Source: Oenanthe sinensis | Taxonomy: Eukaryota; Streptophyta; Magnoliopsida; Apiales; Apiaceae | Length of the DNA: 64,000 nt | Assembly (NCBI GenBank): GCA_028671895.1 | Contig: CM053795.1 | Coordinates: 7,709,501 to 7,773,500, forward strand | Direction: 5' to 3' | In this document: positions 50,548-63,319 of the stretch, piece by piece | Numbering within the stretch: the first letter of the stretch is position 1 | Layout: the number at the start of each line of letters is the position of its first letter | The notes under the pieces: generated by a model | The model's database searches: none | What the model was told of the DNA's origin: nothing | What the model saw: only the letters and a program-made list of their open reading frames with translations | Translations under genes and position numbers: made by a program

Positions 50548-53178
50548 AATGTTTGAGCAGGTTCACCGCACTTGAGACATTTATTTGAATCATAAGTTTG
50601 GAGCAACCAGTTGATGGTGACAGATAGGCTGACCAATATCGACCTATGCCATGTCCATTGATCCATGCTTGACCCTTTCCCATGCTAGAAAGATTCAGGG
50701 ATATGGGGCCATTACCTCCAGGAGCAAGTACAGTAGACTGATGACAAAAACAAAATTTTACACTTCTGCAGAATTTTTATTCAGAATACTCAGACTACGA
50801 ATCCGAGGATAGTTACATTACATTCCTCTTGGACTAAATCAAAAATTTTAATTTTTTTGAGAACATCCTGGATGTATTTTTAGTGTCACATATAACATGC
50901 TGTGGTGTAAGCATGTTACCTAAATAAACTCCTGCGAAGAAAACCTTACGTGAAGTGCTTTCATACCTTATACCATGTCAAACTTCTATTTTTTGGCATG
51001 GTGTTTCCTTGAATCCATAGAGAACTATTTGCAAGGCTCATGTTGCCAAGTCCTAGATGTTCTCCTTCTAGTCCTACCTAAATACAGGGAAACTGGTTAG
51101 CGAACAATATATTGTAAGATAATAAACTATACCCCAATGGCCCAAACTATACTCCAAGTGTTGATAAGATGTTTCAAACCAGATGACCAGGATAAGTTAC
51201 ATGATTTAGTTCTTTTATTAAATTTTAGATCTTATTTCTTACAAATTTGTCAATTAAGTTTAAACTACCATAAAGCTATATTATTACCTTTCACATAGTT
51301 TCTTTTTTAAATAAATAAATAATAGTAGCAGTGGGAGTTCTGAAATGTTCTGCAACATATTCGATAACAAGGATTTGTAAACATGCTTATTATGGTCTAA
51401 TTGTGATATTAAGATGAAACTTGGTATGTCCATTCTGTAGAAGAAAGATCTCTCTTGGCATTCTCCAGACCAGCAAGAGTAACAGAAAAAATTCCTGCTG
51501 CTGCAATGTCGAACCATGGTCCATAGTTCTGCATAAGGACATATTATAACAATAAGTGAAGATTCAGTCGTATATCATACATGAAAATTTTCAGATTATG
51601 CTGAAGGGTTGGTTCTAAGGTGTCAATATAAAAGCAACTACCGAACTGATACCAGAACCAAACCAAGCACACATGTATATATATCCCACTTAGATATGCG
51701 CAGAGTTTCAGACCTTACCCCTACTGTTTAAACTTTGAAGTAGGGAGGCTGTTTCCGTAACGATTCCGGCTTGAGAAAATAATAACTAACTGGAATAAAC
51801 CAATGCACTGGAGTAAAGAACTCTTTACCTGTAACCCAATCATCATACTCAAAATGTCAAGTGTATTTCTTCCAGAGTTTAGACTGATTGTCTTGCTGAG
51901 TGTGAAGCTTGAAAAATCGTGATCGATTACCAAAACCAAATCCTACAAGAAAGACACATAATTAAAACTAAAAAAGTGCAAAGGCAAAGATGCATTACAA
52001 CTTCTAAGATCTGGCCATATACTAATTGCAAAGTCAGTTGGCTGGAAGTTGAACATACCTAAGAAGTTAAAACTTTTGGATCAGCTTGTAATTTTAGAAG
52101 GTATCAATACACATATTAGTGAGTTTTTTTAATTATAGTAAGTGTAAGAAGGGAGTGTTAAATCACGATCTCACTAGATTGTTGAGAACATTTTAAGCAG
52201 CTTAAAATTTAAGAGCTATTAGTCAAGCCAAATGGACTAGTAGCTTGAATTTTGTGATATTTGGTTTCTAGATCATCCCTCACACATTTTGATAACTGTA
52301 AACTTAGTTTCAACCCATGCGATGTTTGCAATACTGCAATATATGAAGTACCCACTTGCAAGGTGAGTGGTGTAGCAGAGAAAAGACATATATCTGGGTC
52401 CACAGTTTTTAACTATGTGTAGCGATTAATTAAGTCTTCACATGAATAAATTTTGAAACTAGAGCCTGAGATTTTTTAAGGAGACTAGGAAATATATGTA
52501 CTTTACCCTGCACAATTTTAAAAAACTTTAAATATTATGCAGGAACAATAATTAAGTAAACGACAACTTTGCAGATAATGAGTTCGTACCTACTGGTTTC
52601 TTGTTTACAAAAACAAGAGCTGCATGCTTAGCGTCTTCAGTAACATTTACACTGGCAAAATTTTTATAGCAGCTACATGCAAGTGTATGCAGAAAATATA
52701 GACAATAACTGTAATCCAGGAAAAAACTCCATAATATTTATCGAAAAACATAAAATAAACACAAGCCTGAATATGAGTCATTACGATACAAGGTTCTACA
52801 ATACGCGTAAGGTGTAAGACCTTAAGTCTAGTTAGTCTAATGATAACCAGAAAAGTTAAGATTTTGCAGCTTTGACATGTTCTAGTCTGTGTATGGGGTG
52901 TGCACATTACTTTGTAATGCTCATCTTAAAAAAAACTGTTCATGCATCCTAGGCAATAGATACATCAAAATAACCTCTTTAATTATATATTACCTTGTTG
53001 TATACCACAAAAAGTCGCTTGTATCCTTCGTTGTATTGATCTGCTCTAGTAGACTTGATGTTGTAAATGAATTTTTACCACCAGCACCTATTTTCTCTTC
53101 ATACCAACTCCATGCAGATGATGGTATTTTAAACTCACTTAAACCACGGTTAGGAACTTCAAATGCTATATTCCCAAA
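50548..53178 (-). pseudogene. 5'-truncated, frameshifted GH35 beta-galactosidase
   Basis: Six minus-strand exons are recognisable: 53178-52994, 52672-52590, 51942-51829, 51528-51421, 51077-50967 and 50737-50548. They encode the C-terminal half of a plant glycoside hydrolase family 35 beta-galactosidase (cell-wall galactan-trimming enzymes). Landmarks in order are LLEQINTTKDTSDFLWYTT, HAALVFVNKKPVG, IGLQ/NYGPWFDIAAAG, DLSSTEWTYQ/VGLEGEHLG, SLTWYK and [17 protein letters not shown]. The whole catalytic N-terminal domain is missing: nothing recognisable lies upstream of 53178. Exon 3 needs a one-base shift near 51925 to pass from GFGFGN to the SSFTLSKTISL frame. Exon 6 shifts frame after SPSTGCSK, losing several expected codons before the [15 protein letters not shown] stretch. 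It cannot make an active enzyme. Confidence 0.85.
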
Positions 53179-53189
53179 CTAAGCAACTA

Positions 53190-54400
53190 ACGTTTAGGAA
53201 ATTTTATTATTTATAGGTTGTACACATATTTTATTGTATTTGATTGAATATAATATATGGTATGTGGAGTTGATATTAGAAATATAAATCAAAGATATAT
53301 GGAATATAATTGATTTTAAAAATATAAATTATATAATATTTTACATTAAAAATTGAAATGAACAATTAATTTGAAATAAATATTTTTACAAAAGGAGATT
53401 ACTAATTTGAAACGGAGTACATTTTAATCTAAATATGTACCGGTTATCTATACTATATAGCGAACATAGCGAACATGAGTTTATTTGGTAGTTTGGTTGG
53501 TTCAATGTCTTCCAAAAAAATTGTAAGTGCTTTCTAAAAAAAAAAAATATGTATAATTTATTTCATTCACAATATAATAACATAATAGTTTATATTGAAC
53601 ACAATTCTAATAAATATAATTTAATTACTTATCTCAATTTCATTGCCGCTCAAAATCTTTAAACTCTATTAAAATTATAAATTATTATTTGTTATAAATT
53701 CTTATTAAAATTCTAAAAAAATTAAATACATATGATATTTTTCATTTATAATATAATAGCGTAGTAGTATAGATCTAACATAATTATAATAATCTCAATT
53801 TCACCTCTATTCAAATACTTTAAACTCTATTAAAACTATGATATATTACTAATAATATAATCCTAAAAAAGTGTAATTATAATAGATAGATAAATTATAA
53901 TATATTTATATTAAATAAAATAAATTGATATAAAATAAGAAAATATATAATATAAACATAAATTCTTAATATTATAAAATTTTATATTAAATATCAATAA
54001 AAAAATATAAAAAATAATTTACTTATATGTGCGAAAAATTTGTATGTATTATTTCCTCGGTGTCAAATTACATGTCCCTTCCTCCGTCTAAAATTACATG
54101 TTGTTTCACTTTTGATATCTATGTTTTTGAATTTTGATATCTATGTGGTGATCGTAAATTATTTATAAATAAAAATTTAATTCTTAATTTTTTTAATATT
54201 ACCATATTATATATTTAATTATTTAACTACCTTTATTAAAAAAGTGATTAAGATTCGAATTTTCATAAATATAAAATTAAATAGTATTATTATTAGAAAT
54301 TTAGAAGTAAATAAAACAATTACAGTATATATATTAAAATTAAATAAAATTTTAATACTATGAAAAGTAAGAAACATTGGGAAAGATTTACTCTAATAAA
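53190..54400. other. AT-rich intergenic DNA
   Basis: No gene was seen. Stowaway-like end fragments occur near 53412 (aaacggagtac) and 54052-54090 (cctcggtgtc and cttcctccgtc), without matching partners. Confidence 0.5.
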
Positions 54401-54469
54401 AGCGCGGCTAAGTTTTTATTTTATTTATTTAAAATACACAAGTACCCCTCCGAAAACAAGTTTAGTTTC

Positions 54470-54477
54470 TAGGGTTT
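54470..54477 (+). promoter_or_regulatory. Telo-box in the RRP17 leader
   Basis: The motif tagggttt, the reverse complement of aaaccct-a, lies 25-32 bases before ATG 54502. Telo-boxes are enriched in plant ribosome-biogenesis gene promoters and leaders, which fits the product. Confidence 0.5.
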
Positions 54478-54501
54478 TTTGGGTTTGAAGCAGCAGCTGT
54501 C

Positions 54502-56683
54502 ATGGAAGAAGTTGGAGGTTTAGACGATGGAGCAATAAACCCACACATAAGAGCTAATCATATCAGGAAAAGGGCTTTAAAGAACAAATCTTTATCTGTT
54601 TCTTTTAATGAAAAAGATCTCAAGTATGTTTCTTTATGTATGTATATGTGTCTAATTCTTGATTTTATTTGTATATTGCAAAGAGGATATGTAGAGGCCT
54701 TTATATCAATTTATGCTTAGTTCCTGTTTTTATACATTTTTAAGTCAAATTGTAATGTAAAGTCTGCATCTTGGCTTGTTTTTTCTTGATTTATTTGTTG
54801 GGTTGATTATATGCAGTGATTATGTGACTGGTTTTCACAAGAGAAAGAAGAAGAGGAGAAAAGAGGGGCAGCTTTTACAGCAGGAAGCTGAGAGGCGAAA
54901 GCGTATCGAGAAACGCAAGCAGGTTTCTTTTTAATCTCGCATTTTCCAGTATTGTTGTGAATTTAGGTTGTGTTCACTTGGTCAGAATGAAATGAGAAAA
55001 GAATGGAATGAAAAATTATAAACAAATTTTATGTGGAAAGAAGAATGTACGAGTGAAATTGTGAATAAACATGAGGGAATTTAAATTTGTTATGATAAAG
55101 ATTGTTGGGGAAATGGTGAAGAAATGGAATGAACATTCCTTTCAAAACATGTGGGTTAGAATCATGGTTGTTAAGTCGACAAGTCGAGACCCAGCGCCCG
55201 AGTACTTTGGAATTCACTAGTCGATAAGTCGCCCGCCTTTTGGCATATGACATGTAATATTTCTTCAGAGAAGTATATGCTATGTTTCTGCTAAAGTTTT
55301 TAGGTGATTTGTTAAATCTTGTTTCTGCTTGGCAACCAAATAAAGGCCCTCATGTAGCCTTTTTAACAAATGGTATGGGGATAGATATTTGAAATTATGT
55401 ACCTAAAAATGTAATGGATTGGCTCCGCTCAACAAAATCTTTGAGATGCGGAAACTGCTCTACAGTTTTTAGTTTGCTATTCTAGTTTTATATTAATATT
55501 CTTACATGAAAGTGCAAATTATCTACAGAGATTTTGATGGGTATGGTGTGATTGATATCATTATCACCTTATATTGCTATACTTTTTTTGATCCCTTCTA
55601 ATGTGGATGTAATCTTCCAACCTTCTATCCAGAGGAAGCTTGAAAGAGACTTTGTTCAGAATGGGGCAGCTCTACCAACCACAGATGAGATACCTGATGA
55701 AGGTGAGGAGGAAGACGCAGAGGAAGAAATTGATGAAATAGCAACAGTTTCAGGTATATTTTCAACAGCAGCAACCAAATTGCTAGATTATTGAATCATT
55801 TATAACTAGGAATTAGTTGTTCCATACCAATTAGAGGAGTCTAGCTAGGTATGAATGTAACATATTCAGGTCACTAACAGTTGCTTTTTTGTTGCCTTGT
55901 TTTATCTTTTACTTGTTTATTGTTGTTGGCCCACAAGCTTATAAGTAACGGGTTATAGTTAGGCTTCATTGTAGTGCACGTATAACAGGACATATTTAAA
56001 TTAAGCTTTGATATATCTGCTGCCAATAATGTAGAAAGAATCTGGTAACACTTTAAAAAAATGAAGTGATTTGAAGTCTAATTAATATCTACTGCCAATG
56101 CCATAGCTAGACAGCCTAGACTTAATCACATGATTTGAATTTTATTCAATTGACTACTGGTGTCTTAGCTGGACATAATCTTTTTTCAATAAGTCATCTT
56201 TTGTAGAGGTGGTTAACCGGTTATTCAATTGACTACCGGTGTCTTAGCTGGACATAATCTTTTTTCAATAAGTCATCTTTTGTCGAGGTGGTTAACCGGT
56301 TACCGTAACTTTAAAAATAAATATTAAAGTTGATTCTTTCATTTGACCATATATACTTGACAAATATAAGTTTGTCAAGCGTTCAATCCTTAGTGTGTAA
56401 TCCGACATTTTCAACTGAATGAATAGGGACAACAATGTATGATAATGGTGATGTAAAAGTGATGGTGACAACAAGTGAAATAAATGGTGATGAAGAGGAG
56501 CTTAAAAGTGAGAAGATGGAGGAGGATGTACCAAGGCTCACTACAGGATCCCAAGGGAAGCAACATAAAATTCCTGTGAGTAAGAAGAAACCTTTTAAAA
56601 GAGTTGAAAAAAGAAAATCCCGACCAAAACCACAGAGTAAAAGAGACAAAAGGAAGGGAAAGATTCAAAGTACCAAACGTTAG
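54502..56683 (+). CDS. RRP17: Nucleolar rRNA-processing protein, RRP17/Nol12 (Nop25) family (201 aa)
   Basis: Exons 54502-54623, 54817-54922, 55633-55753 and 56427-56683 join in phase and end at TAG. The N-terminal block reads NPHIRANHIRKRALKNKS then VSFNEKDLNDYVTGFHKRK, followed by a strongly basic KKKRRK stretch and a charged helix (residues about 50-90). This is the Nop25 signature. An acidic patch (EGEEEDAEEEIDE) and a family-typical TTMYDNGDVKVMVTTSEI stretch follow. The C-terminus is a lysine/arginine-rich nuclear/nucleolar targeting tail. Yeast Rrp17 is a 5'-3' exonuclease and human NOL12 acts in pre-rRNA processing; the same role is inferred here. Splitting the AAT and GGG codons at introns 1 and 3 is required to recover the family motifs. 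Confidence 0.92.
56142..56299 (+). repeat. 79-base tandem duplication in RRP17 intron 3
   Basis: Two adjacent 79-base units begin ttattcaattgactac at 56142 and 56221 and differ at only about two positions. This indicates a recent event. It lies about 130 bases before the acceptor of the last exon. Confidence 0.95.
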
Positions 56684-56839
56684 CTATCTTTTATGCTTTA
56701 AAAAATACTGATTTCTGAAATTCCTTGGCAATAGCATTCTGTAACCAAACTATAGCATCATAATTTTATTGCTTCAACCTTTTAATTTTAATTATGAGTC
56801 CTCTTTATACCACAATGATCTGCTATAATGTGTTCACTA

Positions 56840-57737
56840 ATATCTATTGAAGGGTAATTTTTTTGGGGTCTTGGTCCCTGACAATCGCATGTTAACAAAC
56901 AATCTATTTCTCTGCCGTTGGATGGAACCAGGAACGGCCCAGATTTTTTTTAAAAAAATCTCCCTTTCCGCGCTTATTAACCGTGGAAAGACATCCTTTC
57001 TGTGCTTTTTTTCCGAGGAAAGGCTGATTGAATGAAGCAACAACTGTTAAAGTACAAAATGACATCTCCCCATTCGCGCTTAAAAACCGTGGTTCCATCT
57101 TTTTCATACACTATTTATATTAATACGCTATTCATACACTATTTATATTAATCTTTGAATTTTCAAGTAATTGGGACTCTAAAATCGACGGTTGAGGTGA
57201 CTTTGAGGATTAGGGTTTGGTGGGTTTTATCTCACTTTTCTTAATATATTGGTGGTAATTTGTGTAAGGGCTTACTCAGGTTTATTTATATTATATATTT
57301 ATACATGTTTGAATATCTGAATTTACTGTTTTGATATTCTTGTTTTTTGGTTTGTTGCTCAACCTTTTGTTGCTGATTCTTGCATCTGGGTGTAGAAAAG
57401 TTTTGTTTTTTATGTTGTTCCAGTCTAGGGGTTTGATTGTTTTTTGGGGTCTGGATTGTTTTTTTGGTTTAGTACAAGTTATATAGGGGGTGGTGTTTTT
57501 GGGTTTTGTAACTTGTTTCGTAGTGTCGAATAAATGTTTGTTTTGTCTGGTTGGAGGTTGCAGGATTGGGTTGATGCAAGTTGTGTTTATGGTGCAGAGA
57601 GAATAGCCTTTCCGTGGTTATTAACTGTGGACAGGGTTTTTTTTTTATAAATCTGGACTGTTCCTGGTTTCATCCAACGGCAGACGTTAAACCTTTTCAG
57701 GGACCAGGACCCATTTTTCTGACCTAGTATATCTGTT
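56840..57737. mobile_element. MULE-like non-autonomous DNA transposon (~880 bp) with 9-base target duplication
   Basis: The left end (from about 56849) and the reversed right end (from about 57728) share long inverted repeats. Common blocks are ggtccctga, ctgccgttggatg.aaccaggaac and ccagattt. The flanks atatctatt (56840-56848) and atatctgtt (57729-57737) form a 9-base target duplication with one mismatch, the length typical of Mutator-like elements. Next to the ends the motif cgcgcttattaaccgtggaaa recurs in variants at about 56970, 57075 and 57608. The interior is T-rich and has no transposase. It sits between the RRP17 3' flank and the CBP60 promoter. Confidence 0.75.
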
Positions 57738-57739
57738 CT

Positions 57740-59060
57740 GACATAACATGCTAAATTTGGTCGCAAATATGATGCTTTCGTTCGGAGCTTGGTCTTTGAA
57801 GATTTATACAGTACGTTCCAAGTATAAAATTCGTTGGAAGTGACTTTGTTGTGGAGAAGTTGTATATTTATCTTGTATATTTTTATCTTACTAGTAGAGT
57901 AGAATGAATAGTTAAATCTAAGGCAAGTCAGAGAATCATGTCATGCTCTGAGTCTCTGAAATTGTCGTCTCTCTTTTTTTTCCCGGCCATAGAGATTAGT
58001 TTTTTTTTTTGCTAAATGAGATTAGTTTCGTCCAATGTAATATATTTACAAACTATATAGCTATATACAAGTATGTGAGGAGTACAATTTAGAGTAGTTT
58101 GGCTCAGAGTTTATCTTCATATGATTGGCACATGTGAACTCCCATAGTCCACAGTTTACATGACTTGTGGATAGAAGAATAATATCACATTTACTCTTTT
58201 CTATTAGACTATCCACACACATGTATTTATGCCCAGGCGCGCTTTGGTATAGATTCTATTCTATCTTTTTCCCGGTGAAATCACTTTTTTTAATGGCTTT
58301 TCACTTGCTTCTTTCTTTTTTCAGAAATCAAAATTAAAAAAAAAGGTTTTTTTACAGTGACTTGGAAAAATGCAAAATATCTCTTTTTCCTTTCTTATAT
58401 TCGAAAGTGCTTTCTGAAGGGAACGGGACTCATAGCACTGTTTGATATCCTTTTTCCTCTAACATTTTCTTTTTTCTTATATCTTTACCAGTAAAAAAGA
58501 GAGTGAAGGATTCTTTATCATTTATTTTCATTTTTCAACGGATTTATCGCTTCTTAATGAAAGCGTCTTGTATAACTAGTTTAATTAAAATCTGATAGAT
58601 ATATGATATATAAAAAATCTGAATTAAAGGTTAAAAAGAGTTGGATAGTATTTTCTAAGTGTAGGAGAAAAGAATACCAAACCCAGAGCTGAGTTCAACC
58701 CAAGTGTAAAACACCGTGCGCTGCATTGTAAAATCCATATTAATTTATTAATAATTTCATAATTCGTATAGCAAACGTAATAATTATTGCGTCAGCATAC
58801 ACACGCAAGCCAATTTCACAATTGCTTGTTTAACTACGATACTCCATTTAATCACAAATAACATGGACCACTTTTTGTCCCATCCAGAACATTTTCAATT
58901 CCTCCTCAAAATTAACGGCCCAGATCATCCCATCCACGTCTTTATAAAAAGTTTATAGCTAATTACGTACACAAACATACAATAAAAGACATCTTTGTTT
59001 ATTCATAGCCATCAAGATTGAATATTTAACAAAAGAAATGAATATTTTCAGTGGGCGAAC
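57740..59060. other. Intergenic DNA upstream of the CBP60 gene
   Basis: No gene was seen. Apart from a possible hAT-like MITE at 58239-58685, this holds the CBP60 promoter. A TATA-like tatata lies near 59070. Confidence 0.5.
58239..58685. mobile_element. Possible hAT-like MITE
   Basis: The left end gcgctttggtatagattc and the reversed right end tgggtttggtattctttt resemble each other over the tttggtat core. The interior is T-rich and non-coding. No target duplication was confirmed. Confidence 0.3.
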
Positions 59061-59294
59061 TGTGTAAATATATAGAGATGTTTCCTAGTACTTTCTTGGA
59101 AACCTCTTCACAAAAAAGATGCAACTTTTTTATCTTTAAATTTTCCCGCTTTATATCTATGCATTTTTAGTCGGAATAACTGAAAGTTAGTTTCTAAATT
59201 ATATATATGCAGATTTGAAATAAAGATAGATTCTTCGTAGTAATAATTTGGTAGTACAAGTGAGGATAAAAAGAGGCTAGTCTGGAAAAATAAT

Positions 59295-62200
59295 ATGCAG
59301 ACAAGGTACATGGAAAGATCAAATAGTATAGCTAGAGGAAAACGAAGCCTGGATTCGGGTTCTAACGAAGATGATCAACCTGACAAAAAAAGACCTGCTT
59401 TGGCAAGGTAATTTTTTTTTAATAAATAAATGTTTCATTTGCTGTTGCAGTTTTTTATAAGAGTACATTCAAGCCTAATTCACTTGATGCTTAATCTTTG
59501 GCTAGAAAATATTTTATTTTATTTTTTTGAATGTTATCAGAAACGATAAAATGTTAAATTCCTAATTAAGTAATTATGCTATCCACTCGAGTGATTCATG
59601 GGCATTGTGGCTTATAACATGCATCTCTTAACTAGACAACTCATCTCTCCGGCCTCCTGGTAAAATTTGCTTTTAAAGTTGAATATGGACTCTTGAATTG
59701 TTATGTCAGGCCTCAGTAATCACATTTGACACCAGTGTATATGCTATTGATCACATGACACATACTGCTGACTTTGTTTGATCTGTTAAATATGTGCATT
59801 TTTGTATGCTAAAGTCTGGACTTTAGTTTGGACCTGATAACATTAATGATTTGAAGCTGGTTTCAGTTTGTATTTTTTTATGTAGATCGCATTATATCTG
59901 CTTATAGAAAGATACAACTATTGTGCAGTGTCATTGTTGAAGCTCTCAAAATGGATAGTTTGCAAAGGCTTTGTTCTTCACTAGAGCCTATTCTTCGGAA
60001 AGTTGTAAGACAATTACAAATTTGTTAGCCTTTTCTCACCTCTAGTGGCAATTTACATATCGTGCTTTCATGTTAAACACACACACACACATCTATGTCA
60101 ATATTGACAATTTGACATAATTATAATAATATTATATATAAAGAATACCTTTCGGTCATAACAGGATACTACACTGGTGAATGTATAGTTGCTGCTTTCT
60201 TCTGAAGGCACTAATACTTGGAAATCTGGATATGTTTACATTTAACCTATTAATTTATGAATACGCATTTGGAATATTAATGCTAACAGTTCTCATTTAT
60301 TATTTGCTTGCAGGTTAGTGAAGAAGTGGAACGTGCACTGGTAAAGCTTGGTCCTGCCAAACTTTCAGGGAGGTATGATCACTTGAATTTCCCCTTCACT
60401 CATAGCTGGCAGGCGTTGGCATTTTTTTGATAGGGTTGGATTTGTCCATTGAGTTCTATAGACTTTGACCTCATCTTTGTAATTGCAATCTGTTTGATAA
60501 TTGTATATTATTATTACTTGATAATGTTGACAATTTGGGTTAGGAGCCTTTTCTTTAGGAAACTGATATAGAAAGGAAAATTGCAGGGTTTCACCAAAAC
60601 AAATAGCAGGGCCTGGTGGAAGTAATTTACAACTGCAGTTTAGGTCCAAGTTGGCTCTTCCTCTCTTTACTGGAGGCAAGGTAGAAGGGGAACAGGGTGC
60701 TGTCATACATGTTATCTTGCTTGATGCAAATACTGGTCATATTGTGGTGTCTGGTCCAGGGTCCTCTGCGAAACTAGACATAGTGGTGCTTGAAGGCGAT
60801 TTCAACAACGAAGACGATGATGGCTGGACTCAGGAAGAATTTGATTCACATGTAGTGAAAGAGCGTGAAGGGAAGAGACCTCTTCTGACTGGAGATGTGC
60901 AGGTGATTCTTAAGGAAGGTGTAGGAACTATTGGTGAGCTAACATTCACAGACAATTCCAGCTGGATAAGAAGCAGAAAGTTCAGGCTAGGCCTAAAAGT
61001 AGCTGCAGGTTTCTGTGAGGGTATTCGTATACGCGAGGCAAAAACAGAAGCCTTCACTGTGAAGGATCACAGAGGAGAATGTGAGTTAAATGATTTGTTG
61101 CAAGTGCACCGTATCTCTGTCTTTTTTCTGATTATGTAACTAAATTTACCTTCTGTCAGTCGTGGCATTATTATCCCTAACTTCTTTGCTCTACAGTATA
61201 TAAGAAGCATTATCCACCTGCACTAAATGATGAGGTTTGGAGATTAGAAAAGATTGGGAAAGATGGATCATTCCATAAGAGGCTTAATAAAGCTGGAATT
61301 TCTACAGTTGAGGACTTTTTACGACTGGTGGCGAGAGACTTGCAGAGGTTGCGGAATGTAAGAATCTTAGATTTTATAACCAAATTATAGTTCTAATTTT
61401 TTTCCCATATAATAATAATATATTTTCGTGTATATTTTAGATACTGGGAAGTGGAATGTCCAATAAGATGTGGGATGTTCTTTTGGAGCATGCGAAGACT
61501 TGTATACTGAGTGGGAAACTTTACGTATATTATCCCTGTGATGTGAGAAATATTGGTGTTGTTTTCAACAACATCTATGAGTTGTGTGGCGTAATTGTTA
61601 ACAATGAATTTCAATCAGCAGATTCTCTTTCCGACAGTCAGAAGGTTGGTTTCCCTGCATTCCTATAATTTCGTACTCTTTTAAATTTGGCCTACATCCA
61701 TAAACAATGTTGTCCTATTTCTTAAGGGCATACCCATGTCTATCTATCATTTCTCTGCAAAGATTTAATTAAATTCTTAGTTTCATATAGAAAAATACCA
61801 TAAAATTTCTTTTGCAAATTTCATAGACATACCCGTGCCATGGCTTGATTAAACATGCATTTTACCCCTTGTTTTCAAATTGAATGTCTGAACCATAAGT
61901 AGACAATAGTAGGAATTAGCCCTACTGGAGCTTTCATGGTTATAATATTGTGATACAAAGTATCAGCACTTTCCGGGAATTTTTACCCAGCACACAAAAT
62001 TATAATGAAGTTATGACCGGCAAGGAATATACTTATTATTGTTGTTCAAAAAGTTTTAGTAAACTTGCTGGCTGCAAAAAGAGCGCGATAAGTTCAAACC
62101 AATAAAAAAATATAACTTTTTATTTTTGGAAGCAAATAAACGAATATTAATCACAGTAATGGTTTGTTTGGGAATGTGAATTTCATTTGAAATTCTGGAT

Positions 62201-63319
62201 TTGACATGTTTGGATAACTAAAAGAATTTGGATTTAGATTTCATTTGAAATCCAAAATATTCAATTACTAGTATAAATTTGAGAATTTAAAATGACAACT
62301 CACTTCATGTTATTTGAAATCCATCATTTCAAATGAATTTCATGTTCCCAAACACAATTTGAAGTAACTTCAGAGAATTTTTGGTTCTGGCAGGTATATG
62401 TAGATACCCTTGTGAAGAAGGCATATGACAACTGGATGCATGTGATAGAATACGACGGAAACTCTCTTTTAAGCTCTAAGGTGCACATAGATTCAAGTTC
62501 TTTGGGAAGTGGCATTAAGACAGGGTCTCATGTATATTTCAGTCCTACTGATCATCAACTCAGTTTACCGACCTTACCAAGTTTGCCAGTTGCAGCTCCG
62601 CCAGAGCAGGCTTCTATGAATCCAGGTCATGTAGTTGGAGGTAGGATTCTAATGGACCAAATATGTCATATGCTTCCGCTATCTTATTAATGATGATATG
62701 CCTGTTTGTGCAAGCTTTACATATAATTTTGGCACCCATCAAAATTTTAAATATCAGATGCTTCTTTTTTCTTTCACTAGGTTATGATGATAATGTCCTA
62801 AATAGATATCCAATGGAGCTTCAGGACGTCCATTTTAATTCTCCTGTTCAATTTGATTGTCCTCCCTTCAATCTTCAGAGCCAGTTGGACAATTCTTTAC
62901 AACAAACTCAGCCACCACAAAGTGAGAATATATTGGCTCTTGGTCCACAACAAGCATCTACATCAGGTTTTGTTACCTCCGAGACTTCAAATCTCAATCC
63001 TTATCGTGGCTTTGAGGATTTCTTCTCTGAGGACGAGATTCGCATGAAAAGTCACGAGATGCTTGAAAATGAAGACATGCAGCATTTGCTTCGTGTTATC
63101 AACATGGGTGGGCATGGTCATATGACTGACGATGGGCTTCCCTACCCATCTGTTTACACGCCGTCTTTGAATTATAACTTTCATGAAGATCAATCACGTT
63201 CATCAGGAAAAGCCGTGGTTGGTTGGCTAAAACTGAAAGCAGCCCTGAGATGGGGCATATTTATCAGAAAGCAAGCTGCTGAAAGAAGGGCTCAAATTGT
63301 TGAGTTGGACGATTCATAG
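59295..63319 (+). CDS. CBP60: CBP60-family calmodulin-binding transcription factor (630 aa)
   Basis: Eight exons, 59295-59407, 59929-60004, 60314-60372, 60587-61080, 61197-61357, 61441-61644, 62394-62640 and 62781-63319, join in phase and end at TAG. The N-terminus has a basic KR-rich nuclear signal (KKRPALA). The conserved core (about residues 40-335) contains [50 protein letters not shown] and [11 protein letters not shown], the Calmodulin_bind domain including the DNA-binding region. A glutamine/serine-rich linker follows. The C-terminal [20 protein letters not shown] helix is the calmodulin-binding site of the CBP60a-f type, unlike CBP60g (N-terminal site) or SARD1. I would place it nearest CBP60B-D. 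Such proteins tune salicylic-acid immunity and growth; this role is inferred by family. Confidence 0.95.
62161..62357. mobile_element. Small MITE in CBP60 intron 6
   Basis: The left arm gtttgtttgggaatgtgaat and the reversed right arm attgtgtttgggaacatgaaa are matching inverted repeats that continue through tttcatttgaaat-type sequence. The whole ~197-base element is almost a hairpin. It ends about 35 bases before the acceptor of exon 7. Confidence 0.7.

Noticed and set aside
60365..60706. 113-codon minus-strand frame in CBP60
   Set aside because: It spans an intron and part of exon 4 antisense, with no family resemblance.
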